Assembly: GCA_029339505.1 (NCBI GenBank)
Contig: JAQISU010000345.1
Location: 881,501 to 945,500 of the forward strand
Source: Unio delphinus
Taxonomy: Eukaryota; Mollusca; Bivalvia; Unionida; Unionidae
Direction of reading: 5' to 3'
Length of the DNA stretch: 64,000 bases
Shown: in pieces, positions 9,075 through 19,517 of the stretch
Position numbering within the stretch: the first letter of the stretch is position 1
Layout of the letters: every line of letters begins with the position of its first letter
Notes under the pieces: model-generated
Databases searched by the model: none
What the model was told of the DNA's origin: nothing
The model's input: the letters and a program-made list of their open reading frames with translations, nothing else
Translations under genes and position numbers: made by a program

Positions 9075-9957
9075 GAGGATATTTTTACATAATGGTTCTA
9101 ATCAGGACTGTTTACTTTATAAAATGCCCAGAGGATATTTTTACATAATGGTTCTAATCAGGACTGTTTACTTTATAAAATGCCCCGAGGATATTTTTAC
9201 ATAATGGTTCTAATCAGGACTGTTTACTTTATAAAATGCCCAGAGGATATTTTTACATAATGGTTCTAATCAGGACTGTTTACTTTATAAAATGCCCCGA
9301 GGATATTTTTACATAATGGTTCTAATCAGGACTGTTTACTTTATAAAATGCCCTGAGGATATTTTTACATAATGGTTCTAATCAGGACTGTTTACTTTAT
9401 AAAATGCCCTGAGGATATTTTTACATAATGGTTCTAATCAGGACTGTTTACTTTATAAAATGCCCCGAGGATATTTTTACATAATGGTTCTAATCAGGAC
9501 TATTTACTTTATAAAATGCCCCGAGGATATTTTTACATAATGGTTCTAATCAGCACTGTTTACTTTATAAAATGCCCCGAGGATATTTTTACATAATGGT
9601 TCTAATCAGGACTGTTTACTTTATAAAATGCCCCGAGGATATTTTTACATAATGGTTCTAATCAGGACTGTTTACCTTATAAAATGCCCAGAGGATATTT
9701 TTACATAATGGTTCTAATCAGGACTGTTTACTTTATAAAATGCCCAGAGGATATTTTTACATAATGGTTCTAATAAGGACTGTTTACTTTATAAAATGCC
9801 CAGAGGATATTTTTACATAATGGTTCTAATCAGGACTGTTTACGTTATAAAATGCCCTGAGGATATTTTTACATAATGGTTCTAATCAGGACTGTTTACT
9901 TTATAAAATGCCCTGAGGATATTTTTACATAATGGTTCTAATCAGGACTGTTTACTG
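9075..9957. repeat. 56-bp minisatellite, 16 copies
   Basis: Units start with GAGGATATTTTTACATAATG at 9075, 9131 and every 56 bp to 9915. Copies differ mainly at one position before GAGG (C, T or A), so the array is recently homogenised. No coding frame persists across units. Confidence 0.95.
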
Positions 9958-10405
9958 TTTATACAGACTACATACAATAGACATAGACAGTCTGTCTCAC
10001 AGTAGAAAAGGTAATAAGACTACTGTAAATCATAGCTTTCAAAACAGGACTGTTGGAGGGGTTGGCAGTTTTAAAAAAATCATTTTTCACGTCACATTTT
10101 ATTTTAGCAGGTATGTGATAAATGTGTATGTGTGTTGGAATGTGCTCGAGTAATGTTTGCATTGATCTTTCAGAGATTGGTTGTTGTGATATAAAGTTAA
10201 TTAATGCAGAAAAGTGAAAAACTTCCTTAGAAAGGCAGTTTATTGTCAGTTCCCATTTGAAAACAACTTAACACACCCTTCCAATGAATATCTTACTGTT
10301 GTCCATCCCATTTTTAATTTTTCAGAGGTCCCAAGTAGCTCACACACTCACTTCTATGTTTCTGAACCTTGCTGTGCTGAGCTTTCAATGGAGAAATTTT
10401 TAATG
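9958..10405. other. Host DNA, paralogous to 36420-36700
   Basis: No gene seen. Parts match the region upstream of the second collagen-like exon (36420-36700), forming one end of a duplicated host segment. Confidence 0.45.
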
Positions 10406-10720
10406 TGACATTTGTATGTACTGTAAACCAGTACAAGTCAGTCTTGCATGTAGCATGACATTTGTATGTAATATAAACCTGTACAAGTCAGTCTTGCATA
10501 TGACATAACATTTTTATGTAATATCAACCAGTACAAGTCAGTCTTGCATGTAACATGACATTTGTATGTAATATAAACCAGTACAAGTCAGTCTTGCATA
10601 TAACATGACATTTGTATGTAATATAAACCAGTATAAGTCAGTCTTGGATATGCCATGAAATTTGTATGTAATATAAACCAGTACAAGTACGTCTTACATA
10701 TACCATGACATTTTTGTCTT
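10406..10720. repeat. 50-bp tandem repeat, about 6 copies
   Basis: Units begin near 10406, 10456, 10506, 10556, 10606 and 10656 with TGACATTTGTATGTA followed by AACCAGTACAAGTCAGTCTTGCAT. A degenerate form of the same array lies at 36730-37030 beside the paralogous exon. Confidence 0.85.
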
Positions 10721-10829
10721 ATTTACCTGAGGCATAAGCCATCCTTGCATACAACATTTTAATGACTCCTCTGACCATTGTGGTGTGGGACCAGAGTATA
10801 CTTTATTTCAGTGTGAAAGTGGGTTCATG

Positions 10830-11535
10830 TCACTTGCTACACACGGCACATGTCAGCTCACATCCATTCACATATGGAGGACAAGGAAGGTAGCCACAAC
10901 TGGCCTCGACAAAGTAAAACCACCGGCCCCCTTCATCTCTGTATCCAGCTGGGTCAGCTTCAGGGGCTTCATCCACACAGATGAACTCACCTGCCGCTTT
11001 ATAGGAATGGTGACCAGCCATTAAGTAACCTTGGTACTCCAAATGCCAATCATCATAGCAGTTGTTGCGTGCAGGAATCATGAATACATTGATGCTGCTA
11101 TGGCTCCTAGATACTGAACATCGCATATTGTGATTTTGAAAATGCTCTGCATTCTTTGTTAGGAAATTTTGTACACATTCATATTCAGCACCATAAATTA
11201 CAGTTTGGCTGATGCCGTCAGAATATTTGTTCCATACAGGATCATGAGGAAGACAGAGTGTGTTATTGACTGCAACCACACCATTGTATACAAGTTCTGT
11301 GTCCCCATTGGGACATGTTGTTCTTCCCCAACGGACATATATGGCCCCTCCTAAACTGCTCTTAAATTCTGTTTGACCTTGATGTGTTTCTCTCATATGA
11401 GTTCTATTAATGTTTATATCGTCAATGGCTCTCTTTGTTCGTGAATGTTTCCCCATCTTGACCTGTGTCAACCTCAACATTTTTCTTAATTCTTTCTGTG
11501 CCACCAGTAATCTGCTGATCAATGCGTCCATATTG
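10830..11535 (-). CDS. Terminal exon of a short-chain collagen C4-like gene, copy 1
   Basis: A host exon bounded by a splice acceptor (a pyrimidine tract and CAG ending at 11536) and a stop at 10830. One base plus 235 codons, so the preceding exon should end in phase 2. The exon shows a basic RTKR (furin-like) site, then GAIYVRWGRTTCPNG, a PAR-x-x-CY block, GYLMAG and a Cys-rich end SLPCPPYV/ELTCAVCSK-type, characteristic of the mollusc short-chain collagen C4-like proteins (secreted or membrane-anchored extracellular proteins; exact role not established). Open throughout. A candidate 5' exon of the family is at 42322-42623. Element B lies about 670 bp upstream of this exon. Confidence 0.8.
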
Positions 11536-11595
11536 CTGAAAGATAGAAGAGTAGTAATCATGAGACTTTGTCTTGTAAACTGTTTCATTGACAGA

Positions 11596-12203
11596 ATTGT
11601 TAGGATAGAATTTTTTGGTAAAATTAATAAGATTGCAATTTTCTTTAAATTGTATTAAAGTAATGTTTTATTCATTTATATTAAAGTAAGTTCTAAAATA
11701 TATTTACATCAATTTCATTTATTTCTAAAGCACAACTATATATGTTAATAGAATGAAAATAGTTGCTGTGCAAGAATAAAATTGACAACGTACATCACTA
11801 GCTATACGAATGTACATTTGTTGTGTAGAATAAGTGTATAATGTTACTAAAGGCATTGTGTGCTGTTCCGCTGATTCAGTAAGAGCTCCCTAGCTGCTCT
11901 GTAAGAAATATATAGTTCTAAAAACCAGACAAATTTCAAGATTATGCATTGGCGAATTTCTAATCCGGTGACTAAGACAGCCTGGCCTTCTGTTAGTGAC
12001 ATAAAACAAAATGGTTCTTATCTAATGATGAACAGATGTCACTGCTGGCTTAGTATATTAAGGGATTACCATATTTGGTCCTGACTTGTGCCAAACGAGT
12101 ATAAGTAAGAGGCGTATATTACCTAGGTCAGTCACTTATACTTTGAAGCTAGCGGAACGATCGTTTTTTCATTACAGATGTAGCTGTCTTATCATCGTGG
12201 CGA
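11596..12203. repeat. Duplicated host flank, left of element B
   Basis: About 500 bp here match 46638-47135, which is the left flank of element C (shared strings such as AATTAATAAGATTGC and TTTCTTTAAATTGTATTAAAGTAATG). No gene seen. Bases 12198-12203 (TGGCGA) are repeated right after element B. Confidence 0.75.
12198..12203. repeat. Target-site duplication of element B, left copy
   Basis: TGGCGA; the right copy is at 26639-26644. Polintons characteristically make 5-6 bp duplications. The exact boundary is uncertain by one base because the last A could be the first base of the element. Confidence 0.75.
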
Positions 12204-12433
12204 ACAGCAGAAAGGGTGAACAGACCACGTTTTCAAGCAAAAATAAGGCTTCCAGATAACGTTTTCGAGCAAAATAAGGCTTACAGACCACGTTTTCGAA
12301 CAAAATATAAGGCTTTCAACAAAATCTCATTTAACCAAAAAAAAAAAAGTCTCTATTTTTGCAAAAACGGAGACTTTTACGATTTTTTAATTAATTTTGG
12401 TCGCAACTTGTTGTCATCGCCCTCTCTGCTGCT
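12204..12433. repeat. Left terminal module of element B
   Basis: 230 bp with the same parts as 8276-8503: outer end ACAGCAGAAAGGGTG, three subterminal units, the central TTTTTGCAAAAA palindrome (about 12350-12374) and the inner inverted copy ending at 12433. Confidence 0.85.
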
Positions 12434-12461
12434 ACAAGTTAACAAAAAATAAGAAATGATT

Positions 12462-13480
12462 TTAACCGAATATTTGATCCAGTCCGATACGATATCGTGT
12501 CCGAGGATCATGCAAATTTATTGTTGCAAATCCGTACGGGGTTGACTGAGCATTACTAAAGAAGTTTTTAAATTGATTGAAGTCCATATCAGAACACCAT
12601 GTCTGCCATATATTTCTAAGAGTATGAGTATCAACTCCGTTAAATACAGCAAGAATATTGCAGTTATCTCTGATGACTTTTGGAACCTGAGTGTAGCGTT
12701 GAGTGACATATATCACGTCAGTGTTTTTATGCCCCTGACTTTGTCAGGCTCTGGAAAAGATCCTAGCAGGATTTTTTTGTTTATCTAACATTATATCGTC
12801 GTATACGACTAAATTGTTAATATCTCCATCAATATCATCAATGCTCGGTGCTTCATCGATATCGGTTATAAACTCAATAATACCCTCTCCGGATTTTTCT
12901 ACCGCGCTGTCGTTAAAATCTTTTAGCACTTCATAACATCGTTGATCATCTACGTGGCGTTTTGCGCTGGGGCAATTAAATACAACTTATCCCACTTCAT
13001 CCATCTCATTATTAAATTGAGCAACAATTGCGTTTTACCGGATCCAGATGGCCCGATTATAATCATCCGGATAGAGTTTGGTAGCGCTGCTGGTTCTCTT
13101 GTTTTAGTCGCTCGGCTCTTTTTTTAAATTATTTTCTGACTTTATCAGCGCGGCAGTTATCTGTTTCTCACGGAAAGTCTTTAAAAACTCTTCTGGGGTC
13201 GGTATTGGTATATTTTTTCGTCGGAGATATTCTATTGCGGAACGATATTGTGGACAACCACACGCTATCCAAATGTGATATTTCCCTCTGACGCCTTTTC
13301 CACAACCAAGACAGGGTTTTGGCCCCTCGGGACAACCTTGTTTTGCAGTATAATTATGTACCCCACAGATTTCCCCGTATGAATTTTTTTCCACATCGTC
13401 GTGTAGATCCTAAAACAACGTCGTGTAGATCCTAAAAACAACCACGAGCATTTATTAACAGCAAATACTGGATTCACCAT
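12462..13480 (-). pseudogene. Left-arm Cys-rich/ATPase fusion remnant
   Basis: Read from 13480 down: the start of a Cys-rich protein (MVNPVFAVNKCSW...), then sequence joined to the packaging ATPase at its ATKTREP motif, then the rest of the ATPase to 12462. Broken by a roughly 19-bp tandem duplication in the Cys-rich part (13399-13437, absent from the right arm), a frame-shifting palindromic insertion at 12956-12968, and the 15-bp palindrome CCTGACTTTGTCAGG (12734-12748) that brings a stop into frame. Twelve bases near 13091 are also missing relative to the right arm. Walker A is intact. Not functional. Confidence 0.85.
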
Positions 13481-13534
13481 TATTATTAATTGTTAATAGG
13501 TATTCAATTAAACATTAAAAAGTATAATAGTATA

Positions 13535-16500
13535 ATGATTAGTGATTACTCTGATAACGATAATGAATTTTTTCAATGTCCGGAAACGTATCACGATCTT
13601 CAAGAATACTACAAAAGGCATTTAACGCCGTCATGGAATGTTTCTAGTAAAAAATCCGCGATGGAATTACTCACTGAAGACAGTTTTCTACGCCATGGTG
13701 TGATTATTCAACAACGGGGACAATTTTACGTTTTTGTAGATGATCCGGACATCACAGAATGTCAAGGATGTTCTGCGGTGAATGAAATTATCCCCCGGGA
13801 GCGATTAAGATATCCCACAATCGACATTGATTCTAAAAATCCATCATTGGAGGAGTTGTTATTGTATTTCAATGACTTAGTTGACTCTGTCAATGATGTT
13901 TTGGTTTTTGAAACCAGCGGCGGTTATCACATTTTATTGAAAACGATTCCTATCGATTTTGATACTCATCGGGAATTATTAAAAAAAATCGCCACAGACA
14001 GACCAACATGGAATGTTGATACACAGGCTGGACTTCATAGCATCAAATTACCCGGGACAAGATCAGCAAAAACAAACAGCATTGATAAACGATTAATTTA
14101 TCCTGTTGGATTTACTAGTTCATTATTGTCCTGCCCTGCTGCTATACAGCCTTGTTATGAAAAACGCACTGACAATGAAACCAATGACTTTATTCTCGGT
14201 GTTACTGGTGACGATTTGACCAACGAAGATTTCAATCAAATATCTATCGCGTTAACTGGTCAACCAGATCAAATCACTGGAATTACAAATCAAACCAGCA
14301 ATATGACTTCACTGGGAAGAGTTGCTGGATCGTATTGCAATATTTGTCAACGACGACATGGATATAACGAGATTGGTGGATTCATTGAGGGAAAAGCCAT
14401 CGATGCATTTGTGTGTGTGTATTCAGATCGATTTGTGATAGGTTGTTTCCGTACCACAAAAAATAAAATTACGATTGATGTCATTAACAATGATAGCATT
14501 CCCAATGATAGTAAAACACGCTACGAAAAATACCTAAAATCATATAATTATCGTCGAGGAGATCATAGCGGTGAATTCCCCACGAGGGTTCCGGATTATA
14601 CTTACTGTGAGCCCCCTGTTCATGAAAATGGCCAAGGATGTAGAATCATCCTTAACGACGACTATATGGATGGTTCTCGTTGTGGAATGGGTAAATCGGA
14701 AGCTGCATGGAAATCAATACCCGCTGACAAATCAACTCTGTGTATCATCTACCGAAAGACCTTTACCAGAAAGACAGCCATCGACTACAATCTCGAATCT
14801 TATGAAACAATTCATGGAGGAATTATTTTTGATACAAGAACTCATCGAAGGGTTATTTCGCAAATAGAATCCATTGTACGAGTGAGGGGAATTCCTGATG
14901 TGTTATTGTTAGATGAATGGCATGGCATTCTTCGTCAAATAATTTCATCGTGTCGTGGAAAACAAATTTGGGAAACACTGTTATGGTTGATTTCATCAGC
15001 AAAACGGGTTATTGTACTTGATGCAGATGCCAACAATGATGATCTAGAATTATTCAGGAAGTATTTAAACCGTCCGGACATGAAATTCATCATCAATGAG
15101 TATCAACCCGATCATGGAAAGAGGTTTATTGTAGAACAGTCTCATCGCGACAACTACGTTAAATTGTTAGACGCGCTGCAACAAGGAAATCGTGCAGTAG
15201 TCTTCACACAAAACAAACAACACGGGAATTATTCTGTAGAATCCCTTGCTAAACTATTACAGCATTTAGGATACCGAGTGAAGTATTATCACGCTGATAC
15301 TGATTCGGCAGAAAAACAAAGAGATTTTGCTGATCCCGTTGAAGCGTTTGAACACACCGACGTAGTGATTTATAATTGCACCGTAGAAGCAGGAATATCA
15401 ATCGTAGACGAACGATTCAAGTACATGACGGTATTTTCTGAACAATTAGGATCTGTAGAAGCCACTAAACAAGCAATTCATCGTTTCAGAAACATTACTG
15501 AAATCCATTATTCGTCTACTAAACGATCTTCCACAACATTGCCACTCACACGTGATGACATTATTTCTGCCATTGAATCACATGAAAGAAATTTATCCTC
15601 TACGGAATTGTTATTTAGGACTCCAAATCTCAATGATGTGAATTCCAGTTACGGATACGCATTTATCAGTGCCATTATTGACGAAAATAATTCGAAGTGT
15701 TATTTTACGGGACGACTTGTTACAATGATGAAAAGAACCGGATATGAAGTCACGTGGGAACTACCAGACGAATATTCGTTGTGGTGTGAAAAAAATAAAA
15801 CCAACAAAATCGATACCGCGGCAATGAACAATAATCCCGTCGTAGATGATTTTTTGAAATCTTCTATCGGGGGAAGAATTGCTGCTGCAAGTGATAAAAT
15901 CACCAGTGATAAAATCACCAGTGAACAACAAAAATATCATCGATATGATCCTGAGAATCCAAAGGATTTTCAACAACGATTAGAACCCTACGCGAAGAAA
16001 TTGATGTATCTCAATCATGTATTTCAAACTGATGTGGGAAAATTGGACACAAACACGATTGAACACCTCGACAAAAACGTATCACGGTTACAACGATACC
16101 AGCGAGTCCTTGTTGATAAATTTAATCATGGAAACGCGGTAACAACTACACCATGCCGATCTGATAAAATCAATCCACGACAACAACTCGAAATTATAAG
16201 AAATGTCCTTGAAGTATTAAAACTCCCTGATGTGGTTCCGGATGATTTATCGGTGAAAAGTGTTTCTGTGGACCGTACTGAATTAATCAAGAATATCAAT
16301 TACATGTTAAAAAACCCGGACCAATTCGATAAGTATCAAGCGTTATTAAAACACTTCGTTGAGATATTTCCGGACGTGTGGTTTAGAAATAAAACGCTAT
16401 CAGTGAAAAATATCATCGAAAAAATCAAATTGATTTACAAAGAATTCGGTGGAAAACTACAATCACATGATAAAAGAAACGCGAAACGCTCTAATCTCAC

Positions 16501-16684
16501 ATTGTTTTATCCTGAATGGCCCAAATCGGACTTTATAGATGATTCGATATGGATTAAAGAAACCGTTGACGATGTAGGTTTCGCTGGAAAAGATGTGACT
16601 GCAACGGATACACACACTACGATGTTAAGATTTCATATTTGGACCGTTAATGGCTGGTTCTCTCGATATGATATGTCGGATTGA
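13535..16684 (+). CDS. AEP-type primase fused to UL9-like SF2 helicase (left arm, intact)
   Basis: 1049 aa. The start at 13535 is used because the right arm begins at the same MISDYSD. N-terminal primase-polymerase domain: hhhDhD motif TIDID at about 95-99, GGYHIL (sxH motif) at about 129-134, and IKLPGTRS at about 170-177, as in PrimPol/UL52 enzymes. A zinc knuckle C-x2-C-x3-H (268-275) with the final C in IGCF (304) follows. The second half is a helicase: Walker A CGMGKSE (383-389), DEWH box (460-463), VLDADA (about 494), and an arginine-finger HRFRN (649-653), resembling herpesvirus origin-binding proteins. Expected to unwind origins and prime DNA synthesis. Divergent from the Cys-rich gene; followed directly by an origin-like dyad. 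Confidence 0.85.
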   Translation: MISDYSDNDNEFFQCPETYHDLQEYYKRHLTPSWNVSSKKSAMELLTEDSFLRHGVIIQQRGQFYVFVDDPDITECQGCSAVNEIIPRERLRYPTIDIDSKNPSLEELLLYFNDLVDSVNDVLVFETSGGYHILLKTIPIDFDTHRELLKKIATDRPTWNVDTQAGLHSIKLPGTRSAKTNSIDKRLIYPVGFTSSLLSCPAAIQPCYEKRTDNETNDFILGVTGDDLTNEDFNQISIALTGQPDQITGITNQTSNMTSLGRVAGSYCNICQRRHGYNEIGGFIEGKAIDAFVCVYSDRFVIGCFRTTKNKITIDVINNDSIPNDSKTRYEKYLKSYNYRRGDHSGEFPTRVPDYTYCEPPVHENGQGCRIILNDDYMDGSRCGMGKSEAAWKSIPADKSTLCIIYRKTFTRKTAIDYNLESYETIHGGIIFDTRTHRRVISQIESIVRVRGIPDVLLLDEWHGILRQIISSCRGKQIWETLLWLISSAKRVIVLDADANNDDLELFRKYLNRPDMKFIINEYQPDHGKRFIVEQSHRDNYVKLLDALQQGNRAVVFTQNKQHGNYSVESLAKLLQHLGYRVKYYHADTDSAEKQRDFADPVEAFEHTDVVIYNCTVEAGISIVDERFKYMTVFSEQLGSVEATKQAIHRFRNITEIHYSSTKRSSTTLPLTRDDIISAIESHERNLSSTELLFRTPNLNDVNSSYGYAFISAIIDENNSKCYFTGRLVTMMKRTGYEVTWELPDEYSLWCEKNKTNKIDTAAMNNNPVVDDFLKSSIGGRIAAASDKITSDKITSEQQKYHRYDPENPKDFQQRLEPYAKKLMYLNHVFQTDVGKLDTNTIEHLDKNVSRLQRYQRVLVDKFNHGNAVTTTPCRSDKINPRQQLEIIRNVLEVLKLPDVVPDDLSVKSVSVDRTELIKNINYMLKNPDQFDKYQALLKHFVEIFPDVWFRNKTLSVKNIIEKIKLIYKEFGGKLQSHDKRNAKRSNLTLFYPEWPKSDFIDDSIWIKETVDDVGFAGKDVTATDTHTTMLRFHIWTVNGWFSRYDMSD

Positions 16685-16697
16685 TCAAGGGAAAAGT

Positions 16698-16748
16698 GTG
16701 GAAAGTCACAGTATTAATTATTTTATATACAATTATGTGACTTTCCAC
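16698..16748. promoter_or_regulatory. Origin-like dyad after the primase gene, left arm
   Basis: Arms GTGGAAAGTCACA (16698-16710) and TGTGACTTTCCAC (16736-16748), perfect 13-bp match, 25-bp A/T core. Starts 14 bp after the stop codon. Confidence 0.7.
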
Positions 16749-17034
16749 ATCACTGATAGAGCCGTTAAAACAACAAAATGATCGTGTCAAAAATCATCTA
16801 TGATATGTCATTGATCAATGGGGGCTTATACGATGCTGTCAAATATCATCTAACACCACCGGATTACAGATTTTCGATTGTCTCGTAACATAACGGAAGT
16901 AAATAGTGCGGGTCATAATCATTTTGTCGTAGAAATATAACGGATTTTTGAGAATTATCCAACTCGGTACGATCACACAACCCTATTGATTTCTGTTATC
17001 ATTTTAAAGATTAATTAAATAACAGCTTTAATAT

Positions 17035-17487
17035 ATGTCTGCGACAGAAACAATCGATCAAATGCGGCAAAAATACCCCAGTGGGAAATTTTCAGAGCGT
17101 ATCAACAATAATGGACGTCGCAAAGTATCCTATAGAGCTCCCGATGAAATTGTGCATCCGATAGCAACCCGAGTGAATCGAGATTCTACAGCACGTGTTA
17201 ATCTCTCCAGAAAATATCATCAAGAAAATCAACAAAATCAACAAAATCAACAAAAATCCGTTGAGGTGTTAGATATCCAAATACTACTAGACGATGGTGT
17301 CCCCGCTGTGATAATAATTGATGATCAAGGCACCCATATCGTTCGCAATAAACCGGATTCTATTGATCCATCAAAACCGCATAGATTAATTGAAATCGAA
17401 AATACCGAGTCTTTAAGCTATTTCTTCTCTGTTCCAATCAGCGAAACTGAGTTTAAAGCGATTGAAACCAGATTACAACGCAAGTGA
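17035..17487 (+). CDS. 150-aa conserved protein, left arm
   Basis: Not recognised. The N-terminal half is basic and polar (Y-P-S-G-K-F, then an arginine-rich stretch), followed by a Gln/Asn repeat (QENQQNQQNQQK, about 62-74). The C-terminal half is a compact alpha/beta-looking domain (V-E-V-L-D-I-Q-I-L-L-D-D-G..., ending FKAIETRLQRK). The right-arm copy (21396-21848) is open and nearly identical (one Glu/Gly difference at residue 38), unlike the decayed primase copy. Converges with the HTH gene, with the stops 2 bp apart. A DNA-binding or virion-associated role is possible, not shown. Confidence 0.75.
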   Translation: MSATETIDQMRQKYPSGKFSERINNNGRRKVSYRAPDEIVHPIATRVNRDSTARVNLSRKYHQENQQNQQNQQKSVEVLDIQILLDDGVPAVIIIDDQGTHIVRNKPDSIDPSKPHRLIEIENTESLSYFFSVPISETEFKAIETRLQRK

Positions 17488-17489
17488 GA

Positions 17490-18233
17490 TTAGTCATCAT
17501 CAAGTACTTCATTGATTTCTTTTATTAACTCAAGATCTTCTTCGGGTAAAAATAACCTCCATGTGTTATCTTTGCGCCGGTTACGTTTTTGTCTGTGTTT
17601 TTTCTTTTTTAGTTGTGATTCATTTTCTTGTGCTACAGCCTCATTTTGTTGTAGAAGTTGATTGTATTTACTTGCGAGCTCTGCGTATTTAATGTGAATA
17701 GATTCTAATTCACGTCGCACATCATTGAGCTCAGTCATAAGTTTACTGCGATCTCGAACTGCATCGCTATGGTGTTGCTGTGTGGTATCTAATTGGTATT
17801 GTAGATCATTTAACGAATCATTGATAGATTGTTGTTGTTGTTGTTGTTGTTGTCGTTGTTGTCGTAACGCTGTTACTTTTCCTTGCAGCAATTTATTCTG
17901 ATTGGTTAGGTTGGTCACTTGAGACTGCAATTGACAGATCATTTCTTTATCAATGATTTTATCAGTGACTCTGTCACTGGCAACATGCACTTTTCCATCT
18001 AACATTTGATTCATTTCATTCTCAACTTCAGCATCAATAAGCCGCTCAACGGGTACATCATTAGCATCATCAGCGCTAACATTTCCGATTCCAATTTCAT
18101 CCGATTTCCATATTCTATAAATCCGCTGATAACTGATTTTATATTTATCAGCAATTTCTGCTATTCCAACACGGTTTCGCAATTGCTTAATCGTATTAAT
18201 GTCATCGCGGGTTAGTATCCTACGATGAGGCAT
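17490..18233 (-). CDS. HTH plus coiled-coil protein, left arm
   Basis: 247 aa. Residues 5-45 look like a transposase-type helix-turn-helix (TRDDINTIKQLRN...IAEIADKYKISYQRIYRIW). A long heptad-rich region (about 95-205) contains a polyglutamine run of CAA/CAG repeats. A strongly basic stretch KKKKHRQKRNRRKD (about 207-221) and an acidic C-terminus follow. The order suggests a dimeric sequence-specific DNA-binding protein, possibly a regulator or dyad/terminus binder; this is inference. The gene contains the 17-bp palindrome CAGTGACTCTGTCACTG (17963-17979). The right-arm copy (20650-21393) is open with very few substitutions. Confidence 0.8.
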   Translation of the reverse strand: MPHRRILTRDDINTIKQLRNRVGIAEIADKYKISYQRIYRIWKSDEIGIGNVSADDANDVPVERLIDAEVENEMNQMLDGKVHVASDRVTDKIIDKEMICQLQSQVTNLTNQNKLLQGKVTALRQQRQQQQQQQQSINDSLNDLQYQLDTTQQHHSDAVRDRSKLMTELNDVRRELESIHIKYAELASKYNQLLQQNEAVAQENESQLKKKKHRQKRNRRKDNTWRLFLPEEDLELIKEINEVLDDD

Positions 18234-18626
18234 GTTTTATACAATTAAAAAATATTTTTTAACAACAACAACAACAACAACAAAAAAAAAGTGTGTTACA
18301 ATAGAACGGCTAAATCCACCGTTTTTCAGACCAAAATCGGCCTATATCCATGATGATATTTATCAACGAAAGCTCAGAGCGTTAATTGCTGAGAGTATTC
18401 ACAACGCCGAATCTCGTGAGTTGTATAAAAAAGAATCACGGTATTTATAATTATCAACAGGTCAATAGCATACTTGTCGCCACAGGATAACAGGTTGTAC
18501 AATTGTCCACCAGATGGATTAGCATAGACTATCTCAATCTCTCAGTTGTTTTGTCATTGTAAGTCAATACGATTTTTTGATACGGTCATTGAAGTGTAAT
18601 CTCGTCGGATAAATACTTCTATCATT
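18234..18626. other. Non-coding region 5' of the HTH gene, left arm
   Basis: Contains an (AAC)n tract (about 18262-18283) and sequence mirrored at 20255-20640. A 72-codon open frame (18232-18450) is present but begins in low-complexity repeat and is not scored as a gene. Confidence 0.5.
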
Positions 18627-18692
18627 GATGGGGAAAGTGCCGGAATTACTAATAAATAATTATTTTTAATTAATACTGGCACTTTCCCCATC
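18627..18692. promoter_or_regulatory. Origin-like dyad, perfect 15-bp arms
   Basis: GATGGGGAAAGTGCC (18627-18641) and its exact complement (18678-18692) around a 36-bp A/T-only-like core. Confidence 0.7.
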
Positions 18693-18947
18693 TATGGATC
18701 AACTCAGTCTGAGCCATCGTATCGAGAGAACCATCCAGTAATTACACAACGCCGAATCTCGCGAGTGCGCATACATGTATCAATTTGATATAAAAAAGAA
18801 TCATGGTATTTATAATTATCAACAGGTCAATAGCATACTTGAAACAATCCACCAGATGGATTATCTCAATGTCTCAGTTGTTTTGTCATTGTAAGTCAAT
18901 ATGATTTTTAATACGATCATGGAAGCGTTATTTCATCCTATCAGGTT

Positions 18948-19000
18948 TGTGGAAAGTGTCATAATTGTATATAAAATAATTAATACCGACACTTTCCACA
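18948..19000. promoter_or_regulatory. Origin-like dyad, perfect 13-bp arms
   Basis: TGTGGAAAGTGTC (18948-18960) and complement (18988-19000), A/T-rich core of 27 bp. Mirrored at 19881-19933. Confidence 0.7.
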
Positions 19001-19100
19001 CTTTTCCATTGATCAATCTGATATGTCATTGCAAATCAATATGATTTTTTACATCACCATGGAAGCGTTATCTGATTGTTTTAACGGCGTTATCATTGAT

Positions 19101-19161
19101 GAGGGAAGTGTGGAAATTGTATAAAAAATAATTATTTTTAATTATTATCGGCACTTTCCCC
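19101..19161. promoter_or_regulatory. Origin-like dyad, imperfect
   Basis: GAGGGAAGTG at the left and GCACTTTCCCC at the right around an A/T core; one base is missing in the left arm. Confidence 0.5.
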
Positions 19162-19265
19162 ACTTTCCATTGATCAACCTGACATGTCATTGCAAATCAA
19201 TATGATTTTTGACATCACCATGGAAGCGTTATTTGATTGTTTTAACAGCTTCTATCATTGATGTT

Positions 19266-19311
19266 GAAAGTGTCCAAATTCCTATAAAAATAATTAATAC
19301 GGACACTTCCC
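19266..19311. promoter_or_regulatory. Origin-like dyad, imperfect
   Basis: GAAAGTGTCC (19266-19275) and GGACACTTCCC (19301-19311), one base short on the right, A/T core. Confidence 0.5.
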
Positions 19312-19414
19312 TCATTCTATTTTTGATCAATCTGACATGTCATTGCAAATCAATATGATTTTTGACATCACCATGGAAGTGTTATTTCATCCTATAACAG
19401 TTTCTATCATTGAT

Positions 19415-19475
19415 GGGGAAAGTGCCGGAATTACTAATAAAATAATTATTTTTAATTATTATCGGCACTTTCCCC
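19415..19475. promoter_or_regulatory. Origin-like dyad, perfect 12-bp arms
   Basis: GGGGAAAGTGCC (19415-19426) and complement (19464-19475), A/T core of 37 bp. Confidence 0.65.
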
Positions 19476-19517
19476 ACTTTCCATTGATTATTTGATTGTT
19501 TTAACGGCGTTATCATT

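Noticed and set aside
9075..9957. CRISPR-like regular repeat
   Set aside because: Units are contiguous tandem copies of 56 bp without unique spacers, in animal DNA.
18232..18450. 72-codon open frame divergent from the HTH gene, with a mirrored version in the right arm
   Set aside because: It starts in an ACA repeat, overlaps the HTH start codon and matches no family; the conserved core could be part of the non-coding arm.
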